A stretch of DNA of 64,000 nucleotides from Lepidodermella squamata (lineage: Eukaryota > Gastrotricha), in contig JBLDXI010000003.1 in assembly GCA_047495785.1 (NCBI GenBank), positions 1,116,001 to 1,180,000 on the forward strand. The letters are read 5' to 3'. The position numbers and the translations under genes are program-made. The notes under the pieces were generated by a model. The model did no database searches. It had not been told where the DNA came from and was given only the letters and a program-made list of their open reading frames with translations. Below are positions 56,763 to 64,000 of the stretch, piece by piece (the stretch's first letter is position 1; the number at the start of each line of letters is the position of its first letter).

Positions 56763-57887
56763 TCAAATTTCCTTGCCATCAAAATACCAAAACGGCACAT
56801 CGACCGCGTGATTTTCCATCCGCGCCGCTTCTTGTCGGTCCTGGGCCAAGCTTTTCACCATTTGAAAATGTCCAGTGATGCGGAACAAGGTTTTTGAAAT
56901 CAAGCTAGAATTCCGAACAATATCCGCGAAATCTGACCCGAGTCCTGTGATTTTAGGCTCGCCATGAATCATCAATATATCTACTTTTCCTCTCAAATGT
57001 CGAACCATGACTTGAATTAATTCCCCGAAAAATTCTTCTAAAACGGACTTGGAATCGATTTTTTCAGCTAAAAACGGGCAAACATGGCGAAACCGCCAGT
57101 CTGAATTGTAGGGCAGTGGTTTTTCGAAATAGCGGGGAAATAGCCAGTTTAAAACGCGCAACGCCTGAGATTTCAGCCAAATCCGCCACGGAACAGCCAG
57201 TACAATCCAAACAGTAGGGACATTAGCTACAACAGCCGTCAATTTCGAACCGTTTCTAGCCACCGAATATATGGTACATTTCACCGGAAATTCCTCGGTT
57301 GGGAATAGAAATGAATCGCCCCAGTGTTTTCGAATGAATTCTTCCGAGATCGGAGCTTCAATTATTTCGCAGAAATAATTTTTCGACGATTTTTCAGGAA
57401 TTATTTGGCTTACATGGGCGACATTTACAGCGTTATAGGGCGATGTAAAAACGTGTTTATAGCCGAATTTACCCATGAAAAACCGCTTTGACGGGGCATT
57501 ATCTGAAGCTGTACCAGCATAAGCGATTGAAACACCGCGTTCCACCAACAACATTTCCAATTTTTCCAACATTTTCGACGCCAAATTAGCCCGGCGGTAT
57601 TGCGGTAGAACTCGGAGTGTGTGAATCAACGCGAATTTTTCGAATCGCTGCGGTGGTTGGAATAGCGCGGTCTTTACACTGCCGACAATGACGCCTAGAA
57701 TTTGACCGGTTTGGCGATTTTCGGCGAATAAAACGATGTTGTCGACGTATTTCTGGAAACGAGGCAGATTACTGGCGTAACACAGCCGCAGTTCACTGCC
57801 CTGGGCACAGTCACGCTCGAGTTGCGCGAAAGCTTGGAAATCGGCCGCGTTATTTCGAAACAATCGAATTACAATATCGGATTCCAT
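56763..57887 (-). CDS. HLS1-like GNAT acetyltransferase, paralogue 11
   Basis: 374 aa, no intron, ATG at 57887. LERDCAQG at 23-30, loop RRANLA at 98-103 in HTLRVLPQYRRANLA, DNAPSKRFFMGKFGYKH, FLFPTEEFPVKCTIYSV, PRYFEKPLPYNSDW and the end PFWYFDGKEI. It lies only 128 bp downstream of the stop of paralogue 12, the tightest spacing in the array, so the promoter must be very compact or lie within the preceding gene. Confidence 0.82.
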   Translation of the reverse strand: MESDIVIRLFRNNAADFQAFAQLERDCAQGSELRLCYASNLPRFQKYVDNIVLFAENRQTGQILGVIVGSVKTALFQPPQRFEKFALIHTLRVLPQYRRANLASKMLEKLEMLLVERGVSIAYAGTASDNAPSKRFFMGKFGYKHVFTSPYNAVNVAHVSQIIPEKSSKNYFCEIIEAPISEEFIRKHWGDSFLFPTEEFPVKCTIYSVARNGSKLTAVVANVPTVWIVLAVPWRIWLKSQALRVLNWLFPRYFEKPLPYNSDWRFRHVCPFLAEKIDSKSVLEEFFGELIQVMVRHLRGKVDILMIHGEPKITGLGSDFADIVRNSSLISKTLFRITGHFQMVKSLAQDRQEAARMENHAVDVPFWYFDGKEI

Positions 57888-58015
57888 TATGCCTCAACAA
57901 ATTCGGTAAAAAATCTATTGAAGCAATCAATTTACCAGAAAAATAATCATGATAATTGAATGAAATGAATTGAAACAAAAAATTGAGATTGAATGAAAAC
58001 GATATGAATTGCAGA

Positions 58016-59158
58016 TCATAGTTCCTTAGAGTCAATGAACCAGAACGGTTGATTTTTCGCGAAATCAACCATCGCCTCAGCCTCTTTACGGTCAGGCTTC
58101 AAGCTTTTCGCCAACATCAACATTGGGCCTTTTCTGAACAAATTTCTCGAAATGAACCTCGAATTTTCGATGATGCCAATTTCTTGCTTTGTCAAATTCG
58201 ATACAGCCGAGCCAACATGAATTTGCAAGGCATCAACCGCATCATCGACTTCACTCAGATCTCGCAAAATTTCGGCAATCAGCGAATCAAATAGCCGCAA
58301 AAATGTTGAGCTTGAAATTTCGCCTGATTTTAAAAACGGTAATACCATACGAAATCGCCACGGTTTGTCGTACGATAACGGCTTCTCGAATAAACGGGGG
58401 AAGATCCAGCTTAAAACCGATTGGAAAAACTGCGAAATTCGATATTTCAACGGAACTTGAAAATAAATCCACTCATTAGAAATTTTCGAAACAGTCGCCA
58501 TCAATTCGCAATTCTCACCACGTAATTTTGCGCTGTAGACAAAGGCCTGAACTGGGTTCAGCTTTTCATTCGGGTAGAGGAAAGTTTTTCCGAAAAACCT
58601 TTTCAAAACTATTTCCGACTCGGTTAGACTGAATTTTTTGGTAGTTACCTCCGAATCGATTTTAAATGTGAAATATCGAGAGATGTGGCGAATATTTACG
58701 CCGTAAGTTGGCGCTGTCCACATCGGGCGATAGCCGAATTTATCGATCAAAAGCCGCTGCGAAGGGACATTTTCAACGCCAGTTCCAGCGTAAATGAAGC
58801 AAACGCCTTTTTCCAGTAATTTTCTCTCGATTTCTAACAACAAATGTGAAGCGAGACCGAATCGGCGATGCGTGAAATCAACGCGTAAATTGAACACCCA
58901 CGAGACTTTTTCGAATTTCGAACCGAACAAAACCGATCGAATATTAGCCGCGATACCTCCAACGATTTTTCCGGTTGATTTTTCCTCGCAAAGTAGGACG
59001 ATAGATTCGGCGAATTTCGAATGACGAGGCGGGTCTGAGCCGAAACACATTTTCAGGCCAACGCCCTGGGCGCAATCTCGTTCCAGTCGAATAATTGCGG
59101 CTAAATCTTCTGAATTTTCAGGCCGGTAAGATCGAATTAAAAATTGGTCGAGAGACAT
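58016..59158 (-). CDS. HLS1-like GNAT acetyltransferase, paralogue 12
   Basis: 380 aa, no intron, ATG at 59158. LERDCAQG at 25-32. The loop is canonical, RRFGLA at 98-103, in WVFNLRVDFTHRRFGLA, the W..(S/N)LRV form shared with paralogues 3, 4 and 13. Then come ENVPSQRLLIDKFGYR, PRLFEKPLSYDKPW and FWFIDSKEL. Although intronless, it sides with the glycine class in the GNAT core while its ending is closer to the DGKE class. Confidence 0.82.
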   Translation of the reverse strand: MSLDQFLIRSYRPENSEDLAAIIRLERDCAQGVGLKMCFGSDPPRHSKFAESIVLLCEEKSTGKIVGGIAANIRSVLFGSKFEKVSWVFNLRVDFTHRRFGLASHLLLEIERKLLEKGVCFIYAGTGVENVPSQRLLIDKFGYRPMWTAPTYGVNIRHISRYFTFKIDSEVTTKKFSLTESEIVLKRFFGKTFLYPNEKLNPVQAFVYSAKLRGENCELMATVSKISNEWIYFQVPLKYRISQFFQSVLSWIFPRLFEKPLSYDKPWRFRMVLPFLKSGEISSSTFLRLFDSLIAEILRDLSEVDDAVDALQIHVGSAVSNLTKQEIGIIENSRFISRNLFRKGPMLMLAKSLKPDRKEAEAMVDFAKNQPFWFIDSKEL

Positions 59159-59326
59159 TATTTTTCGAGAAAAAATAGCCTAGAAATTTCAAGGTCACAA
59201 TTGATACCAACAAATGTGAGTTTATCTCAGTTTCGCATAATTAATGAGATAATTAATAGTAACGATATTACAACGTAAAATTAATATATACATTTATACA
59301 TGTGAGCAATTTTTTTCGATTTTTTT

Positions 59327-59587
59327 TCAATGAGAACCGGCACTTGCAGTGTAGGCAGATTCGCTCAGGTGCTTGACGACCAGTAAAATGGTCGAATTAT
59401 TTTGAACGTTGTATTCGGCAAGCGAGTGGCCGTCAATGAGGTCGCGGTTGTTCACGAGCAATCTCTGCTTGTCCATCGGCACTTTGACGCGGGCGAAAAT
59501 TTGATTTTTCAGCATTTCGACCTTATCAGTCGGTTGCAGGTCGAAACTCCACGATGTGCCAATCAGAGTTTTTACTAAAATCGGCAT
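59327..59587 (-). CDS. Ubiquitin-like protein without diglycine terminus
   Basis: 86 aa from the ATG at 59587 (MPILVKTLIGTSWSF). It aligns along its length with the ubiquitin fold: VKTLIG at strand 1, QRLLVNNRDLIDGHSLAEYN in place of the segment around residues 40-60 of ubiquitin, and NSTILLVVKHL at the last strand. The C-terminal Arg-Gly-Gly is replaced by SESAYTASAGSH, so it should not be conjugated in the usual way. It lies on the same strand between paralogues 12 and 13. Possible roles are a binding module or a decayed ubiquitin copy; the open frame argues against decay. Confidence 0.78.
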   Translation of the reverse strand: MPILVKTLIGTSWSFDLQPTDKVEMLKNQIFARVKVPMDKQRLLVNNRDLIDGHSLAEYNVQNNSTILLVVKHLSESAYTASAGSH

Positions 59588-60388
59588 TTTTAACAATGCA
59601 ACAACAAATCAAACCTAAACAGAAAAAAATGAAAATAAAACAAAATAAAATTCCCAAAAGACCCGGGGATGCAATTGGTGATCTGAAAAGACTGGATTCA
59701 CTACCAAAGCCAAGTGTGGAGTCGAAGTGATCAGTATTTTTTATTTTTCACAACCAAATTTCGATAATATGGAACCTTCGCCGTTACGAAAATGGGTCCT
59801 TCTTACCGGCCATCAGGCTGATGATCAAGCAAGGAGCGATATTTTCCAAATTCATCGCAAGCTCTTCTCCGAGGAATCCAGTTGGTTCGAACCTTAATTT
59901 GAGATTGATTTCGATATTTACAATACCTAATTCCTTTCTGTCGGTTTGTCGACAATGATTAAGCCTTGAGTCCCAAAGGCAAACTCTTGAACTTTGGAAA
60001 TTCAGACCAAATAACCGTCCTTAAATCTAAAATGATAGCAAGTTGTCTTTGCTCGTAGTCGGCAATATAAAACAGGAGGGACTAAAAGCAAACCCATCCA
60101 GAGAATTTTTCTAATTCATTGAAAAACTCAGACCCGATTTCATCGATTCAGAAAGAAAATTCGACGGGAAGAATTTTTGATACACGGCCTTCGATTTTCA
60201 GAGAAACATCAGCATCTCGTGCCCAATAAATTGTCACCTAGCTCTAAAAATAAAAAATCAAGAATCGATAAATATAGACAAAATCAATAGTTCGCATAAT
60301 TTTATTCAGTAATCCAGAGGCTATAAAATTGATAGTTCTCGCAATTAAACAACAATCAAACAAAAAATCACAGCTTTTATTCGATAAA
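59588..60388. other. Spacer, nothing firmly recognised
   Basis: A short plus-strand frame starting at 59769 (MEPSPLRKWVLLTGHQADDQ) ends after about 42 codons without a known domain. AATAAA on the minus strand at 60376-60381 lies 8 bases past the stop of paralogue 13. Confidence 0.4.
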
Positions 60389-61543
60389 TTAGATTTCATT
60401 GCCATCGATAAACCAAAATTTTTGACTAGCAGCATATTCTACCATTTTTCGCGACTCGTCCTTATCATCTGCCAAAGCCTTGGCGTAAACAAACATTCCA
60501 GTTCCGTTGAAAATCGCCGACGGATTCAGCGCCTTTTTCACATCCTGCAACAACTGCGGATCGCCTTGACAATCGACCCCAATTATTTGCTGAGCAAGGG
60601 ACGTGCATAGTAGAGAAATGTCAGTATGCACATTTTTCACGACACAGGCCATCACTTCTTTCGTTAGCGCCACGTAATTTTCCCGGTTTTTTACTCGGAA
60701 TAGCATTGGAAAAATGAAATAGCTATGCCATGGCTTTCCTAAGGGCAGGACTGGTTCGAAATATCCGGGAAAGAAATAACTTAAAATTCGCCAGAAAAAT
60801 ACGACAATTCGTAGTTTGAATGGCAGCTCAACAACTGAAAATGCTTCTTTCGTCTCAGGAACTGTGAAAGCCAATTCATCGCCATCTTTGTTATTTTTCG
60901 CAATATAAACTCGACTTTTCATAGGGCTGATGTCAAGATCGGGGAAAAAGAACGAATTTTTGTAATTTTCGTACAAAAATTTGGACGATTCCTCGAGGCT
61001 CAATTTCAACGTGGTGATGTTTGGATTCGGTTTTTTCGGAAGATTTCGATAGTAAAAACCGACGTTGATGTTCAACCATTCACCTCCAAACATTGAAGCA
61101 TAGCCATTTCTCGAAAATAGACCCAAACTAGGCGTGTTGTCGTTTCCTATTCCGCAATACAAGAATGAAACGCCTCTTTTTCTCAGCTCGGATTCGAGAC
61201 ATCGAATTAAATAGCTAGCTAAACCAGTCCTTCGATGATCATGAGCAACTCGGAGTGAATAAATCCACGCAGCTTTGATTTTCGGCTGCGGCGCCGGGTA
61301 GAATTGAACAGTTCGAATGTGAGCCATGAAACACCCGACCAGTTCGCCGGTTGCCTTCGCCTCAGCCATCAAAATTACCGAATTTTCAGGGCGGAATTTT
61401 GAGGCTCTGGGTGTATCGCCGGCGAAAATCATCTTAATCGCCGTCCCTTGAGCGCAATCAAGTTCCAACCTCGAAACAGCCGCGTGGTCTTCATCATTCA
61501 GCCGATGAGGCCTAATCAAGTACAATTCCTCAGCCCGAGACAT
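60389..61543 (-). CDS. HLS1-like GNAT acetyltransferase, paralogue 13
   Basis: 384 aa from the ATG at 61543 (MSRAEELYLIRPHR). The first signature is LELDCAQG (27-34). The loop is canonical, RRTGLA at 104-109, in WIYSLRVAHDHRRTGLA. Then come DNTPSLGLFSRNGYA, FFFPDLDISPMKSRVY, PGYFEPVLPLGKPW and FWFIDGNEI (Gly kept, Lys changed to Asn). The most divergent member of the array and its last member on this side; the next gene on the same strand is unrelated. Confidence 0.8.
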   Translation of the reverse strand: MSRAEELYLIRPHRLNDEDHAAVSRLELDCAQGTAIKMIFAGDTPRASKFRPENSVILMAEAKATGELVGCFMAHIRTVQFYPAPQPKIKAAWIYSLRVAHDHRRTGLASYLIRCLESELRKRGVSFLYCGIGNDNTPSLGLFSRNGYASMFGGEWLNINVGFYYRNLPKKPNPNITTLKLSLEESSKFLYENYKNSFFFPDLDISPMKSRVYIAKNNKDGDELAFTVPETKEAFSVVELPFKLRIVVFFWRILSYFFPGYFEPVLPLGKPWHSYFIFPMLFRVKNRENYVALTKEVMACVVKNVHTDISLLCTSLAQQIIGVDCQGDPQLLQDVKKALNPSAIFNGTGMFVYAKALADDKDESRKMVEYAASQKFWFIDGNEI

Positions 61544-62682
61544 CAATTTTACAGTCTAAAAATTAAAATTGATTTTTCAATAACGCGAGTGAAGTTTGAA
61601 ATTTTTCAACATTTTATTATTTCTCATCCCGAAATTCATCTGACAAGACTAACGAAAAAAAGTTAACCAAGTAAATTATAAACGTTAAGTTAAAAATATC
61701 AATATTATTTTTAAGACAGATCAGAACAGTATTACAATGAAAACTTTCGTGCATATTTACGTATGCAAAAGTGCGATATTAATGTAGCAAAAAAGTGTAG
61801 CGCTTTGAAAGCACCACGCGTCGAGGCAAAAAATGAGCCAAATTATGTCATTTTTTCAGATCTCGAACTATTATTAGCATGACTCCATCAATTTCGTTAC
61901 GATTTTAAAGCAAAGACAACAAATTGCGAAAATTTACAGCGCGGGATAAACTTAACATTCGTTTCCTTGTTACAATATACCATTGCATATAAATGAATAT
62001 CTCATCATTTTCTAGCAAGAATATTATATATATCGAAACCATTATGACATAGGAGCAAGATACGCGAAGTAGCACTTTTAGAAAGTACGCAATATTTATA
62101 CAATAATAATAATAATAATTATGTGTAAATAACCGATTTTTCAAGACACTTGTTCAGATCCACGTTAGAAAGGCGATAAATGAGAAGAGAAATTAGCGAA
62201 AAGAAATGTAAACTGGTCACTACTGATCGAACAACATTGTTACTGATTTTCAGATCATTTTTGAATTCAGAAATGTTTAGCATCACAATTAATCAACCAC
62301 AAATGAATATATTTTTCCTAATATGGATTGTAAAAATGGTGTTGTTTGACTACTGATTTTTTAGCATCTCACGATATTTTTACGAGGTTTTGATCGATAT
62401 CAAAACAGGAAGAAAGAATTGGTTAACTTATCAACGAAAGAAATTTCTAGAGATGAAACAACTATGGGCTTCAACAACTCATGATCAAGACATTAAATTT
62501 TATACTCGAAGAGAACGAAAGATTTGCGAGAATTTTTGTTCAATTTTTTCGAAAAATCGACTTTTTGTAGCTTTATCTCTTATAGTAGCTGAGGCATATC
62601 TCCTAATTCAAAAGCGTTAAGGCAAATGTAGCATCAATATTATGACGTAGTTGCAAAAATTATGAAGCGCGTTAAATATGTA
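61544..62682. other. Spacer with microsatellite, no gene seen
   Basis: AT-rich. An (AAT)n run lies near 62102-62119. The 76-codon frame 62390-62620 has no recognisable domain. Confidence 0.4.
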
Positions 62683-64000
62683 TCACTTCTGAGGCGTGGC
62701 TTCCGGCGACGGGCTCAGCTCGCCCGAGTCTTCGTCCTCACTCTCCTCGTCGTCACTTTTACTCGGCGACTGCTCGGTATCAGCCTCGTGCAGGGCCTCA
62801 GTCAACCCGCGGTAATTGCCGTGATTATCATAACCCTCACCACCGTTAGGTACTGAAAGCGATTTCATCGACATACGACCGAATAGCTTGACCTTCGGAC
62901 TGGCTTGCACCACCTCGAGCTCAGATTTTGGCAGGTCGATAACAGCCGCCAACGGGTTGTAGCCCGCGTTATGGTCGACCGTAGCCTCGTGGGGCAGCAA
63001 GACCGGCGGGGCTTTGAAGAAGTAAGAGTACGGGTAGTGGAGCAGGTTCAACGATGAAACAGCGTACAAATCAGCGTAGCGTTGCACCTGATTCGCAAAG
63101 AACGTCTGCCGCCCGCCGCTACGAAACACCGAGCCTATCGGCCCGCCATATGCCATGTCCATCTCGCGGGACACGTGGCGACTAGCTTTTTTGATGAGCG
63201 CGATTTCGGCGTGCTGCGGCGTGTCGAGGGACGACGCGCTTGAATCGAGGTACTTGTAAGCGTCGGCTAGCAAAATGTCGAGCTGGCCCAGCCTTAAGAA
63301 AAAAAATACGGATTAATAGAATGCAAACGAAAAATTCAAAAAATTACAGACGAGATCCTAATATTTTTGAAAAATGCCAAAATTAAGGCTTCAAACAAAA
63401 TGAAGCGGTATGATTTTTCCAACGAAAGGATATTGGCATGCAAAATTGTCGAAAATGCCTAAAAGCTTTCATCGGATTTAATTGACAAAAAAAAATAAAA
63501 AATATACCGTATTGGTGCGTTGCTGTACCAAGTACGAATCATTTTCATTTCAAAATAAGAGACTAGAATTTTTATTCGAGATTAATTCCTCCACAAAAAT
63601 GAGCGTCTCGAATCAGCAGTTTCAGACATCAAGTTATTCAGAAATTTGCAGGTAAATTTAGAACTTAGCCGGTAAGCAGGAAAACCATTGATAAGACCGT
63701 TAGGAAAAATCGACGAAAACGCTGATTAATCCCGCTTACTCCAGCATTCAAAATTTCAGAAAAAACAAACAAACACTTTTTTCATTTTTCGACTAAATGA
63801 AATGATACATTCGGCCAATATTTTTATTGAAATTTCATTCTATTTTGGCAATTATGAGTCGACATTTTTTCATTTTATACTGAATAAATCCAATAATTCA
63901 TAATAAATATTCTCAAGTTTAAAAATTGTCAATATTGCCAAAATTCTTCGTTGAAAATAAATAATCGAGGCATACCTTTTGAATAACTCCCGTTTAGAAG
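62683..64000 (-). CDS. NT5C2: Cytosolic purine 5'-nucleotidase (NT5C2), C-terminal part
   Basis: HAD-type nucleotidase that dephosphorylates IMP and GMP in the cytosol; partial, with upstream exons outside the window. Exons: 63976->64000 and 62683-63292, joined across a 683-bp intron as ..KRELFKR|LGQLDILLADAYKYLDSS. The last exon shows the family's C-terminal region: GSVFRSGGRQTFFANQVQRY, ADLYAVSSLNLLHYPYSYFF and a PHE motif (VLLPHEATVDH), then a diverged linker and an acidic tail (DDEESEDEDSGE), as in vertebrate NT5C2, which also ends in a run of acidic residues. Catalytic Asp residues lie in the N-terminal part, not visible here. Confidence 0.88.

Overview
The window is nuclear DNA from an invertebrate animal. 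The evidence is split genes with short GT-AG introns, a calpain-15-like protease, a secreted C-type lectin gene, a cytosolic purine 5'-nucleotidase (NT5C2) gene, AT-rich spacers, and relics of LINE, Helitron, Mutator-like and hAT-like elements. I cannot name the species from sequence alone. All exon joins given here were read by hand from splice signals and reading phase; none was confirmed with transcripts.

Layout. 1-2144 (+): 3' part of a calpain-15 (SOL) gene; the window opens inside the presumed catalytic Cys codon. 3004-7840 (-): an 11-exon gene for a secreted protein with cysteine-rich modules and two C-type lectin domains. 8.4-11.3 kb: three small terminal-inverted-repeat elements, two with clear 8-bp target duplications. 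11.4-19.4 kb: two nearly identical copies of a small secreted Lys/Gly/Ser-rich protein gene plus a third broken copy, a one-TM protein gene with a truncated duplicate, a decayed LINE reverse transcriptase, an ankyrin fragment and the first acetyltransferase gene. 19302-20600 (-): a 432-aa alpha-rich orphan gene. 23.9-28.0 kb: a 4.1-kb satellite of 23 units in two length classes. 59.3 kb (-): a ubiquitin-like gene without the diglycine end. 62683-end (-): the last two exons of an NT5C2 gene.

The dominant feature is a same-strand (minus) array of thirteen GNAT acetyltransferase paralogues, about 368-390 aa each, from 15.7 to 61.5 kb. Their two-part architecture (N-terminal GNAT fold plus a second conserved half) resembles the plant HOOKLESS1 (HLS1) family. 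Most are single-exon; two (called 3 and 4) have introns loaded with mobile-element relics. They fall into two classes. One keeps the canonical glycine of the acetyl-CoA loop (RRxGxA: 3, 4, 12, 13). The other replaces it with Asn or Lys (RRANLA-type: 2, 5-11; RRAKVA: 1). Recent local duplications (5/6 and 9/10, with shared flanks) and an orphan first-exon remnant show that the array is still growing and shrinking by unequal exchange.

The GNAT array is probably a lineage-specific expansion with unknown substrates, inserted among ordinary conserved genes. The remaining accessory sequence is mostly non-autonomous DNA transposons and their debris, much of it inside the introns of GNAT 3 and GNAT 4.
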